Assembly: GCF_014117215.1 (NCBI RefSeq)
Contig: NZ_JACGXS010000001.1
Location: 496,001 to 560,000, forward strand
Reading direction: 5' to 3'
DNA: 64,000 bases
Source: Stenotrophomonas tumulicola
Lineage (GTDB): Bacteria > Pseudomonadota > Gammaproteobacteria > Xanthomonadales > Xanthomonadaceae
Under the pieces are notes generated by a model that made no database searches, was not told the origin of the DNA, and saw only the letters and a program-made list of their open reading frames with translations. Numbering within the stretch: position 1 is the stretch's first letter; the number at the start of each line of letters is the position of its first letter. The position numbers were made by a program, and so were the translations under genes. Below are positions 21,244 through 29,298 of this stretch, in pieces.

Positions 21244-21978
21244 GTGAACGAAGTGTCCAACAAGATCGTGCTGATTACCGGTGCCAGCAGCGGTATCGGC
21301 GAGGCCACCGCCCGCCTGCTGGCCCGGCAAGGGGCAACCGTCGTGCTGGGCGCGCGGCGCGTCGAGCGGCTGCAGCGCATCGTTGCCGACATCGAAAGCA
21401 GCGGTGGCAGCGCACAGGCGCGCGAACTGGATGTCACCTGCCGTGACGACGTCGATGCATTCGTGCGCAGTGCGCTGGATGCGCATGGACGCATCGATGT
21501 CATCGTCAACAACGCCGGGGTGATGCCGCTTTCCCCGCTCGCCTCGCTGAAGGTGGAGGAATGGAACCGGATGATCGACGTCAACATCCGCGGCGTGCTG
21601 CATGGCATCGCTGCGGTGTTGCCGCCGATGCTGGCGCAGGGGCACGGGCAGGTCATCAACGTGGCGTCCATCGGCGCGCACGCAGTGTCGCCGACCGCTG
21701 CGGTCTACTGCGCGACCAAGCATGCGGTGTGGGCGATCTCCGAAGGGCTGCGCCAGGAGAGTCCTTCCATCCGGGTCACGACCATCAGTCCCGGGGTTAC
21801 CGAATCCGAACTCGCCGACAGCATTTCAGACGCACGGGGCAGGGAAGAGATGAAAGCATTCAGGGCAACGGCCATCCCGGCCGACGCCGTTGCCCGCGCG
21901 ATCGTATTCGCGATCGGGCAACCAGCGGACGTGGATACCAGCGAAATCATCATCCGGCCCACCGCCAGCCCGCATTGA
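21244..21978 (+). CDS. Short-chain dehydrogenase/reductase (SDR)
   Basis: A 244-residue classical SDR using NAD(P)H to reduce or oxidise a carbonyl/alcohol; the substrate is unknown. The cofactor motif is TGASSGIGEATA (residues ~12-23), the structural NNAG is in VIVNNAGVMPL, and the catalytic Ser and Tyr-x-x-x-Lys are in NVASIGAHAVSPTAAVYCATK. The start is a GTG at 21244 with CAGGAG upstream. It diverges from the LysR gene, which probably controls it, and converges on the aldo/keto reductase with 26 bases between. Confidence 0.92.
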   Translation: MNEVSNKIVLITGASSGIGEATARLLARQGATVVLGARRVERLQRIVADIESSGGSAQARELDVTCRDDVDAFVRSALDAHGRIDVIVNNAGVMPLSPLASLKVEEWNRMIDVNIRGVLHGIAAVLPPMLAQGHGQVINVASIGAHAVSPTAAVYCATKHAVWAISEGLRQESPSIRVTTISPGVTESELADSISDARGREEMKAFRATAIPADAVARAIVFAIGQPADVDTSEIIIRPTASPH

Positions 21979-22004
21979 CGGCAGGATGTCGCCGCCTCGG
22001 CCGG

Positions 22005-23159
22005 TCACCCGGTAGCAGGCACGGGCGCGTCGGATGCGATCAGCTTCTGCTGCTTCAGCTCGGCCCAGAAATCGGCCGGGATCGCGATCGACATGGATTC
22101 CACGTTCGCCTGCACCTGTCCGGGCGTGCGCGCACCGGGAATGATGCAGGAGACCACCTCCGGCGCGTTGGCGAACTGCAGCGCTGCCGTCCGGATGTCG
22201 ATGCCATGGCGTTCGCAGATCGCGGCGATCTGCGCGCGCTTGCCCGGCGCCCATTCGGGGATCGGGCTGCCATACAGATAACGCTCCCGGCCGGTCAGGT
22301 AGCCGGCCAGCAGCGGCGAGCCCACCATCACCGAAACACCCTTCTCGGCCAGTTTCGGCAAGGTGTCGTGCAGGGTGGCTTCGTGGTCCAGCAGCGAATA
22401 CTGGCAGGCCAGCAGCATGATGTCCGGGTCCGCTTCGGCGACCGCGCGCAGCGCCGGCTGCGGCCGGTTCACGCCGAAGCCCCAGCCCTTGATCAGGCCT
22501 TCTTCGCGCATCTTCGTCAATTCCGGCATGGCACCGCGCAACGCCTCGGCAAAACGCTGCTCCCAGGGCATGCCCAGGTCTTTTTCATTGTCCGGCGACA
22601 GGTCGTGGATGTAGACGATGTCCAGCTGGGAAACCCCCAGCCGGTTGAGGCTGTCCTCCACCGAACGCCGTGCGCCGTCGGCCGAATAGTCGTAGCGGTA
22701 ACGGAACGGAGCCGGGTCATGCCAGCTGGTCTTCTGCAGCGGCCCGGCGGTGCCGCTGAGCAGCCGTCCCACCTTGCTGCTCAGCGTGTACTGGTCGGCC
22801 GGATGCTGGTGCAGTTGCTGGCCCATGCGCCGTTCGCTCAGGCCCAACCCGTACCATGGCGAGGTGTCGAACAGCCGCACGCCGGCGGCCCAGGCCGCAG
22901 CCATGGTGGCCTGGGCCGCTTCGTCGCTGGTGGGGGCCAGGCTGCCCCCCAGCGGTGCACCACCCAGTCCGATCCGGGTGGGAGGACGGTAGCGGCCGCC
23001 CGTTCGCTGCGGGCCTGGCGCTGGCAGCCTGCCGCTGCGTGGCGTGCCGCGCGTAGGCAGCACGCTGCCCGGCGCGGGTTGCTGGGCGAACAGCGGGGAG
23101 GCGGCGATCGCTGCCGCACCGGCGGCGGCGACGGAAAGGAACTGGCGTCGAGAGTTCAC
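22005..23159 (-). CDS. Tat-exported aldo/keto reductase
   Basis: A 384-residue aldo/keto reductase with a twin-arginine signal (SRRQFLSVAAAGAAAIAAS, residues ~3-22), so it acts in the periplasm after folding with its cofactor. The mature part shows the AKR tetrad: Asp and Tyr in FDTSPWYGLGLSERRMG, Lys in LSSKVGR and His in VYIHDLS. The closest relatives I recall are the D-threo-aldose 1-dehydrogenase / pyridoxal 4-dehydrogenase type. The GTG at 23159 is preferred because AAGGA precedes it and the Tat signal then sits at the N-terminus. A Pro/Gly/Arg-rich stretch of ~45 residues separates signal and barrel. Confidence 0.85.
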   Translation of the reverse strand: MNSRRQFLSVAAAGAAAIAASPLFAQQPAPGSVLPTRGTPRSGRLPAPGPQRTGGRYRPPTRIGLGGAPLGGSLAPTSDEAAQATMAAAWAAGVRLFDTSPWYGLGLSERRMGQQLHQHPADQYTLSSKVGRLLSGTAGPLQKTSWHDPAPFRYRYDYSADGARRSVEDSLNRLGVSQLDIVYIHDLSPDNEKDLGMPWEQRFAEALRGAMPELTKMREEGLIKGWGFGVNRPQPALRAVAEADPDIMLLACQYSLLDHEATLHDTLPKLAEKGVSVMVGSPLLAGYLTGRERYLYGSPIPEWAPGKRAQIAAICERHGIDIRTAALQFANAPEVVSCIIPGARTPGQVQANVESMSIAIPADFWAELKQQKLIASDAPVPATG

Positions 23160-23260
23160 TGGAGTTTCCTTGGGAAAGGCAGGCAGGGGTCTCTGGCGTC
23201 GTTCGACCATACCGTGCAGGCATGTCAATGCAGTGGGAACGGAGCACCGGGCAGCCGCGG

Positions 23261-23749
23261 TCATGCCCGATCGATGTCGACGGCCTCCAGGTCGGTGGCG
23301 AAACGCCGCATGAGCCGCACCAGGTCCTCGAAATCCCGCGTGTCCCACTCCGCGAAGATCATCCTTCCCATCTTCTCCCGCGCGATGTCCACCGCGTCGG
23401 TCATGGCCTTTCCTTGCCGCGTGACGATGGCTTCGCGCAGCCGCCGGTCGTGCGTGCTTTCCTGGCGCTGTATCAGCCCCAGCCCCTCAAGTTTGGCGAC
23501 CTGGCGGCTGACGGTGGTGTAATCGCGGCCAATGCGGTCGGCAAGTTCCACCACGCCGATGGGCCCCAGGCGCTCGATCCCGACGAGCAGGGGAAACAAC
23601 GCGCGATCCAGCGCGATGCCGGCTTTCCGGACCATCGCCTCGTCACGTTGTGGGCGGTTCATCACGCTGACGATGCTGACCATGGCGTCGTGCAGCGTGC
23701 GCAACTGGCTCGATATATGTGCATCTTGCACATTTCTTTTCGGTGGCAT
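23261..23749 (-). CDS. MarR family transcriptional regulator
   Basis: A 162-residue MarR-type repressor. The winged helix-turn-helix is clear in GVVELADRIGRDYTTVSRQVAKLEGLGLIQRQ, followed by the wing (THDRRLREAIVTRQGK). The ATG at 23749 has GAGAGGA just upstream. Its gene is divergent from the FAD monooxygenase, separated by 48 bases. A perfect palindrome lies inside codons ~6-11 of this gene and a near copy lies in the intergenic gap, suggesting it represses both itself and the monooxygenase until a phenolic or other ligand binds. Confidence 0.9.
   Translation of the reverse strand: MPPKRNVQDAHISSQLRTLHDAMVSIVSVMNRPQRDEAMVRKAGIALDRALFPLLVGIERLGPIGVVELADRIGRDYTTVSRQVAKLEGLGLIQRQESTHDRRLREAIVTRQGKAMTDAVDIAREKMGRMIFAEWDTRDFEDLVRLMRRFATDLEAVDIDRA
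23718..23733. promoter_or_regulatory. Operator-like palindrome inside the MarR coding start
   Basis: TGTGCATCTTGCACAT contains perfect six-base arms (TGTGCA / TGCACA) around TCT. Thirteen of its 16 bases match the second site at 23767-23782. Confidence 0.6.
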
Positions 23750-23766
23750 AGCATCCTCTCCAATCA

Positions 23767-23782
23767 CGTGCATATTACACAT
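23767..23782. promoter_or_regulatory. Operator-like site in the MarR/monooxygenase gap
   Basis: CGTGCATATTACACAT matches the palindrome at 23718-23733 in 13 of 16 positions and lies 16 bases before the monooxygenase ATG, where binding would block its transcription or translation start. Confidence 0.6.
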
Positions 23783-23797
23783 ATTGGAGCGCCCACC

Positions 23798-25300
23798 ATG
23801 CAGCAGTTCGTCCCGGTCGATGTGATCATCTGCGGAGCCGGTGCGGCCGGCCTCACGCTGGCCCTGGATCTGGCCCGCCGCGGCGTTGCTTTCCGCCTGT
23901 TGGAACAACGCGACACGCCGTTCAATGGATCGCGTGGGAAGGGCATCCAGCCGCGGACACAGGAACTGTTGGAGGACCTGGGCGTGCTGGACCGGGTAGT
24001 TGCCGCAGGCGGGTTCTATCCGCCCCAGCGGGTGCACCAGGCCGATGGCAGCCACGTCGATTCAGCGGTCGCGGAGGTTGGTGCGGCAACGCCGGCGGAA
24101 CCGTACGCGTTGCCCTTGATGGTGCCGCAGTTCCTTACCGAAGCCACCCTCCGCGAGCGCCTGGCGGAGCTGGGTTACCGGCCGGAGTTCGGCAATGCGG
24201 TGGTCGGTTTCGTCCAGGACGACGAAGGAGTGACCGTCGAGGTGGAAGGCCCAGCCGGCAGGTCGATGCAGCGTGCACGCTACCTGGTGGGCGCGGACGG
24301 CGGGCGCAGCTTCGTGCGCGGGGCGCTTGGGGTCGGCTTTCCCGGCAGGTCCCTCGGTGCGCGCGCGGTGGTGGCGGATGTCGTGCTGGCCGGCTTGAGC
24401 CGGGATGCCTGGCACCGTTTCAACACTGCCGACAAGGAGGCGCAGATGGCCCTGTGCCCATTGGCGGGAACCGACCTGTTCCAGCTGCAGGCACCGGTTC
24501 CACTGGAGGGTGAGGTCGATCTTTCGGCTGCAGGGCTGACCGCGATGGTGGCCGCGCGTACAGGCCGCCAGGATATCCGCATCGACGCAGTGGAGTGGGC
24601 GTCGGCTTATGCAATGAGTGCAAGGTTGGCCGATCATTATCGTCGTGGACGGGTGTTGCTGATGGGCGACGCCGCGCATACGCACCCACCGACGGGCGGA
24701 CAGGGCCTCAACACCAGCATGCAGGATGCGTACAACCTCGGCTGGAAGCTGGCGGCGGTGCTGGAAGGCGCATCACAGGCGTTGCTGGACACCTACGAAG
24801 AAGAACGGCGGCCCATCGCGGCGGACATGCTGGGCATGGCGACGCGGTTGCTGGACGCGGCCCGCCAGGGCGACATGCGGCGCGGGCGTGAAGTGCAACA
24901 GCTCGACCTCGGCTATCGCCAGTCCTCGTTGTCCCGGCATGCCGCGGAGCGCGCCGGCGAACGCCTGCAGGCCGGCGATCGCGCGCCGGATGCCCTGCTG
25001 CGCGGAGCGGCAGGGCAGGCCCGGCGCCTGTTCGATGTTTTCCGTGGCGCCCACTGGACCCTGTTCGGTTTTGAAGCCTCGGCCAGCTCATTCGCACCAC
25101 GATCGAACCTGCACATCCACAGGATCGGTCCCAGCGGCGACCTGCGTGATGAAGCGGGGCAGGTGCGTGCGGCGTATGGGCTGGCAGCGGGCGACTGGGT
25201 GCTGGTTCGTCCGGATGGCTACATCGCGGCCATCCGTGCGACCGGTGATGCAGCGGCGATGGAAGAGCACCTGCGCGACCTGGGCCTGGTAGCGGCCTAG
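23798..25300 (+). CDS. FAD-dependent aromatic-type monooxygenase
   Basis: A 500-residue class A flavoprotein hydroxylase (PheA/TfdB type). It shows the FAD dinucleotide-binding glycines in VIICGAGAAGLTLALDLARRG (residues ~9-28), the DG motif in YLVGADGGRSFVRGALG and the GD motif in VLLMGDAAHTHPPTGGQGLN. A C-terminal thioredoxin-like domain is suggested by the tail (~residues 400-500), as in phenol or antibiotic hydroxylases of this group. The substrate is unknown; rifampicin-type and other xenobiotic monooxygenases are related. It diverges from MarR and shares its last bases with the oppositely oriented GH27 gene: the two TAG stops overlap in one CTAG. Confidence 0.88.
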   Translation: MQQFVPVDVIICGAGAAGLTLALDLARRGVAFRLLEQRDTPFNGSRGKGIQPRTQELLEDLGVLDRVVAAGGFYPPQRVHQADGSHVDSAVAEVGAATPAEPYALPLMVPQFLTEATLRERLAELGYRPEFGNAVVGFVQDDEGVTVEVEGPAGRSMQRARYLVGADGGRSFVRGALGVGFPGRSLGARAVVADVVLAGLSRDAWHRFNTADKEAQMALCPLAGTDLFQLQAPVPLEGEVDLSAAGLTAMVAARTGRQDIRIDAVEWASAYAMSARLADHYRRGRVLLMGDAAHTHPPTGGQGLNTSMQDAYNLGWKLAAVLEGASQALLDTYEEERRPIAADMLGMATRLLDAARQGDMRRGREVQQLDLGYRQSSLSRHAAERAGERLQAGDRAPDALLRGAAGQARRLFDVFRGAHWTLFGFEASASSFAPRSNLHIHRIGPSGDLRDEAGQVRAAYGLAAGDWVLVRPDGYIAAIRATGDAAAMEEHLRDLGLVAA

Positions 25301-27153
25301 CGCAGCTGCGCCTCGCCCCAGGCAACGGCGGGTGGCAGCGCCGGGCCAGGGGCCTGGTGCCCGCTGGCAACCCATTGCGCGACCAGTTCCAGTACCTGGC
25401 TGCCGGAGACCGCCACGTCGACCGGAAGGGCAGCGTCCGTGGCGCTGATTGCAGGGCTTTCAAACAGCAGGCGTCCGTCGCCGTAAACGCGGAACCTGAC
25501 CTCGCCGGCATCGCGTGGCGCGCCCTCCAGCAGGCCGACCTGTGCGCTGAAACGTGAGAATTCGCCCTTCGCATGCACTTCAAGGCGCGAATTGGCATGC
25601 ACGCCGATGCCGTGGCGGTATTCATGCCCGTCGATCCGGAGTGGCTGTCCGTCCGGCGCCGCGTCGGCACGTGGCGTCCCACCCTGCGGATCGCGCGGCG
25701 TGCTGTATACCGGCAGGCCGTCGGCCGCCACGTGGATGCGCGCGGTCATCTCGCTCAGCAGCATGCCTTCGGCCAGGATCGGCGTGCCTTTGACCTTCAG
25801 CATGACCACCTCGCGTGGCTGCAGGGTGTAGCGCAAGGCAGCGCGGGCCTGCGGCTGGTCTTCATGTCGCCACAGGTCGCGTACGGAGAACGCAGTGCCC
25901 GCGGCGAGCTTCATCCGTGCCGGGTCCACCGATGCCGTGGCAACCGACGGGCCGCGATTGAACAGCAGCACGGCGCGCTCGCCACGTACCGAAAGCGGCT
26001 TGACCAGCACCTGCACGCCATCGCCATCCTGTACCAGTGTCGCCTGGTTGCCGGCCGCATCCTGGTTCACCGCGATGACCTCGGGATTGGACAGCACCTC
26101 GATCAGCGCATCGGGCGCCTTGGCCAGGTCGAAGCCCATCAACAGCGGTGCCGACAGCATCGCCCATAGCGAGAAATGCGTGCGTGCTTCGGTCAGGTGC
26201 TTGCCATCGAATTCGCCCAGGCCCACCGCCAGCATGTCCGGGTCGTTCCAGCGGCCAGGGCCGGCATACAACTCGCGCTGCGATGCCGAATCGAAGTTGT
26301 GCAGCATGCTCTCCCAGGTCGGCTCGATGTCCGGGCTGGTACGCCACAGGTTGCCATGCCGGCCCCCCCAGTCGCGCACCCCGGCTTCGCCCCAGGGGCA
26401 GATCGACAGCACGTAATCGTTGTCCGGATTGAGTTCGGCCAGCAGGCGCCCGACGCGGGCGTACTGCGTTTCCACTGCATCGCGATCGGTGTGCAGCGCA
26501 TCGCCGCGCACGATGGTCGGGCGCACCACGTCCAGGCCGGATTCGAGTACCGGCGCGCTGCCGGGGCCGAAGTCGGCCAGTCCACAGGCATCGACCTTCA
26601 GGTAATCGAAACCCCAATCCTGGAACATGGTCTTCAGGTCGGAGGCCTCGAAGCCCTGCAGCCCGATGCCGCGCTCTGCCACGCTGCCCACCGGCAGGTT
26701 CGGGCTGCTGCGATCAAAGGCCTGCGAACACGCATTGCGCCCCACGTCGGTATACAGCCCTGCCTTGAAGCCGCGGGCATGCAACTGGTCGGTCCAGGCG
26801 CGCAGGCTGGTGCGGCCATCGCTGCCTTCGGCGATGGGGAACATGGACGTGCGGATCCTGATCTCGCCGTTGGCCTGGCGTTTCAGCCACCAGCCGTCGT
26901 CGATGTTGATGTAGCGGTAGCCTGCCTGCTGCAGGCCACGGCGCTGGATGGCATCGACCACCGACAGCATCTTCTGCTGGTCCACTTCGGTCCGGAAAGC
27001 ATTCCACGGGTTCCAGCCCATCGGGGGCGTCGCCGCCGCCCCATGGCCGTAGACACTGAAACGCGCCGTCGGCTGCAGCGCATCGTTGCGCTCGCTGGCC
27101 ACGGCGGTGAAGGGAAGGGTGGCCAGCAGCGCGGCCATCAGCAGCGGTTTCAT
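25297..27153 (-). CDS. GH27 glycosidase with NPCBM domain (alpha-galactosidase / alpha-N-acetylgalactosaminidase)
   Basis: A 618-residue secreted GH27 retaining glycosidase, last gene of the leftward sugar operon. A signal peptide covers residues 1-19 (ATLPFTAVAS). The barrel starts at PPMGWNPWNAF; the nucleophile is Asp188 in YLKVDACG and the acid/base is Asp304 in RWNDPDML. The C-terminal ~140 residues look like an NPCBM carbohydrate-binding domain (HGIGVHANSRLEVHAKG). The loop after the barrel reads ICPWGEAG: Pro253 stands where plant and fungal alpha-galactosidases have a Glu that contacts the 2-OH (CEWG). That loss could allow a 2-acetamido group, matching the agaS/kbaZ neighbours, but activity on plain galactosides cannot be excluded. 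Confidence 0.88.
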   Translation of the reverse strand: MKPLLMAALLATLPFTAVASERNDALQPTARFSVYGHGAAATPPMGWNPWNAFRTEVDQQKMLSVVDAIQRRGLQQAGYRYINIDDGWWLKRQANGEIRIRTSMFPIAEGSDGRTSLRAWTDQLHARGFKAGLYTDVGRNACSQAFDRSSPNLPVGSVAERGIGLQGFEASDLKTMFQDWGFDYLKVDACGLADFGPGSAPVLESGLDVVRPTIVRGDALHTDRDAVETQYARVGRLLAELNPDNDYVLSICPWGEAGVRDWGGRHGNLWRTSPDIEPTWESMLHNFDSASQRELYAGPGRWNDPDMLAVGLGEFDGKHLTEARTHFSLWAMLSAPLLMGFDLAKAPDALIEVLSNPEVIAVNQDAAGNQATLVQDGDGVQVLVKPLSVRGERAVLLFNRGPSVATASVDPARMKLAAGTAFSVRDLWRHEDQPQARAALRYTLQPREVVMLKVKGTPILAEGMLLSEMTARIHVAADGLPVYSTPRDPQGGTPRADAAPDGQPLRIDGHEYRHGIGVHANSRLEVHAKGEFSRFSAQVGLLEGAPRDAGEVRFRVYGDGRLLFESPAISATDAALPVDVAVSGSQVLELVAQWVASGHQAPGPALPPAVAWGEAQLR

Positions 27154-27175
27154 CGCAGGTCTCCGTCCAGGTCCG

Positions 27176-27199
27176 GTAGGGCGGGGCCATGCCCCGACG
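27176..27199. repeat. REP variant (GTAG-GGGCGGGGC class)
   Basis: GTAG followed by GGCGGGGCCATGCCCCGAC in the short gap between the kinase and GH27 genes. It keeps the central CCATG loop of the other REPs but has a different stem. It lies within the operon, where it might set differential mRNA levels. Confidence 0.7.
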
Positions 27200-27202
27200 G
27201 TT

Positions 27203-28141
27203 TCAGTATCCAGCCAACTTGCGTGCATACATCGCCGCGCCGAAATGCGGTGCATGCAGCGGTTCCTGCAGTGCGAAATCCGCACTGGCCGCATGCAGCG
27301 CGGAAGCAAACGGCAGCATCAGCGCATCGCCGGCACTGAAGGCACCGCCGGACCAGGACAACGGCACGGTTTCACCGGCCTCGAAGCCCAGCGTGATCCG
27401 CAGCGCGTCGGCGATGGCAGCCAGCTCCTGCCCGGCGCGTTCGAAGATCGAGGCCGCCACGCCGTCGCCAGCGCGCGCCGCCTGGGATACCAGTGGCGAC
27501 AGCCGGGCCAGCTCGCCGCGCGATCCGTGGCCTTCACCGTATACGAATGCGCAGATGTCCAGGTCATGTTCGCCGAGCTGGAAGTGCTCGCGCAGGATCG
27601 CGTGCAGCGGCCCCCGCGGCAGCCGGCCGTCGCTCATGCGCGAGAACGCGTTCAGGCCCTGCACCGCGATCCAGTAGGCCGAACCTTCGTCGGAGAACGC
27701 TTCGCCCCAACCGCCCGCCCGTGCCGACGCATCGCCGCGTCGCCCGTAACCCATCGAGCCGGTGCCGGCGATGATGTTGATGCCGTCGGCGCAGGCCAGC
27801 GAACCGGCCCAGCCGCACACCATGTCGTTGTCGCAGGCGTAGCGCGCATGGCCGAGTACCTGGCCGGGAAGCACCTGCAGCGTGGCCGTGGCACGGCTGT
27901 CCTCGCCATAGGCGGGCAGGCCGAAGAACGCATGGGCGATGTCGGCGCTGCCACGCTGCACCTGCGCCAGGACCTGCGCGAGGCCATCGGTGAGGACCTC
28001 GCGCACGCCGTCCAGCCCCACCTGCGGGTGGTAAGTGGTTCCCAGCTGCGCTTCGGCCAGCAGGTTGTCTTCGGCATCGATCAGCGCGAAGCGGGTCTTC
28101 GTGCCGCCGCCGTCCACGCCCAGGAAGAGGGCGCCGGTCAT
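27203..28141 (-). CDS. BadF/BadG/BcrA-type sugar kinase, NAGK-like (candidate GalNAc/GalN kinase)
   Basis: A 312-residue ASKHA-fold kinase of the BcrAD/BadFG family, which includes eukaryotic-type N-acetylglucosamine kinase. Phosphate-1 motif LGVDGGGTKTRFALID (residues ~7-22) and phosphate-2 motif GINIIAGTGSMGYGR are clear, followed by GGWGEAFSDEGSAYWIA. Between agaS and the GH27 gene it most likely phosphorylates the released amino sugar at O6, so the expected product is GalNAc-6-P or GalN-6-P. That is inference from context. Its ATG overlaps the stop of agaS in an ATGA, so the two are co-translated. Confidence 0.82.
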   Translation of the reverse strand: MTGALFLGVDGGGTKTRFALIDAEDNLLAEAQLGTTYHPQVGLDGVREVLTDGLAQVLAQVQRGSADIAHAFFGLPAYGEDSRATATLQVLPGQVLGHARYACDNDMVCGWAGSLACADGINIIAGTGSMGYGRRGDASARAGGWGEAFSDEGSAYWIAVQGLNAFSRMSDGRLPRGPLHAILREHFQLGEHDLDICAFVYGEGHGSRGELARLSPLVSQAARAGDGVAASIFERAGQELAAIADALRITLGFEAGETVPLSWSGGAFSAGDALMLPFASALHAASADFALQEPLHAPHFGAAMYARKLAGY

Positions 28142-29298
28142 GCGTCCAGCGCGTACAACTGCACGCCCTGTACCACGCGGTTGACGATGCCGGCCGGGTT
28201 GGGATTGTCCGGTGTCACGCCGCGCGCCAGGGAATGCAGCAGGGCATGGATCTGCGCGATGGCGATGTACGGCCACGACAGGTCCAGGTCCGGCGCATCT
28301 TCCAGGCCGGCCACGACCATGACGTCGGCAGCCGCGTCGCTGCGCGGGCGTGCGGTGATCTCGACCACCCGCGCGGCGCTGCCTTCGCGACGCAGTTCGT
28401 CGATCAGGTCCTGGTCGTAGCGGCGGGTGTAGGGATCGTTGGAGACGAACACGAGTACCAGCGTGCGGTCGGTGAGGAAGGTCTTCGGTCCATGGCGGAA
28501 GCCCAGCGGCGAGTCGTAGCAGGTGGCCACGGCGCCATTGGTCAGTTCCCCCAGCTTCAGCGTGGCCTCGCGCGCCAGCCCCTGCAGCAGGCCGCTGCCC
28601 AGATAGACCACGCGGTCATGGCGGACGTCGGCCAGCGTGTGCAGCAGCGGCAGCGACGCGTCGATGACCTGCGCGGTGGCGGCGGCGATCGGGCCGATGC
28701 GTGCGTCCAGCGTGCCGGCCGGCAGCAGTGCGGCGGCGGTGGCGTACATCATGCAGCTGAAGCTGGAGGTCATCGCAAAGCTGGTGTCGTGGGTTTCCTC
28801 CGGCAGCAGGATGGTCATCGCCTGCGCTACCGGCACGCGGGCCAGCGCCCCTGCCGGGTTGCAGGTCACCACCAGGTGCCTTACGTCGTCGACCAGCGAT
28901 TCGGCAAGTTCGACCGCAGCCAGGCTTTCCGGGCTGTTGCCGGAGCGGCCGAAGGACACCAGCAGCAGCGGCTGCGCCGGGTCCAGGTACAGCGTGGGTG
29001 CGCACACGATATCGGTGGTGGGTACGGCATCCACGCGCGCGGCCAGCGCACGGTCCAGCAGCGGCGCCAGGCACTGGCCGATGTAGGCCGAAGTGCCCGC
29101 ACCGGCCAGGATGACGCGGGCACGCGGATCATCGACCAGCGGGCCGGCGAACGCGCGCAGCTGCGCGTGCATCTGCGCGACCATGGCATGCGTGCGCTCC
29201 AGCATGCGCGGCTGCTGGGCGATTTCGCGCGCGGTCCACAGCGCACCCTTCGCTTCCAGCGTGTGTTCGGGAAAGCCCAGTATTTCAGGAGAGGTCAT
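28138..29298 (-). CDS. agaS: SIS-domain sugar isomerase/deaminase AgaS
   Basis: AgaS converts galactosamine-6-phosphate to tagatose-6-phosphate with release of ammonia. The 386-residue product has two SIS domains; the first shows ILAGAGTSAYIGQCLAPLLD and LLVSFGRSGNSPESLAAVELA, the second VYLGSGLLQGLAREATLKLGEL and SPLGFRHGPKTF. These fit AgaS better than GlmS, which would carry a glutamine amidotransferase domain. It overlaps the kbaZ-like gene upstream by 14 bases and the kinase downstream by four. An in-frame ATG at 29313 is an alternative start. The operon context with KbaZ and a kinase strongly supports galactosamine catabolism. Confidence 0.87.
   Translation of the reverse strand: MTSPEILGFPEHTLEAKGALWTAREIAQQPRMLERTHAMVAQMHAQLRAFAGPLVDDPRARVILAGAGTSAYIGQCLAPLLDRALAARVDAVPTTDIVCAPTLYLDPAQPLLLVSFGRSGNSPESLAAVELAESLVDDVRHLVVTCNPAGALARVPVAQAMTILLPEETHDTSFAMTSSFSCMMYATAAALLPAGTLDARIGPIAAATAQVIDASLPLLHTLADVRHDRVVYLGSGLLQGLAREATLKLGELTNGAVATCYDSPLGFRHGPKTFLTDRTLVLVFVSNDPYTRRYDQDLIDELRREGSAARVVEITARPRSDAAADVMVVAGLEDAPDLDLSWPYIAIAQIHALLHSLARGVTPDNPNPAGIVNRVVQGVQLYALDA

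Noticed and set aside
18107..21978. Horizontally acquired resistance island (MFS, AraC, LysR, SDR)
   Set aside because: GC and codon use match the surroundings, and there are no mobile-element ends or attachment repeats.
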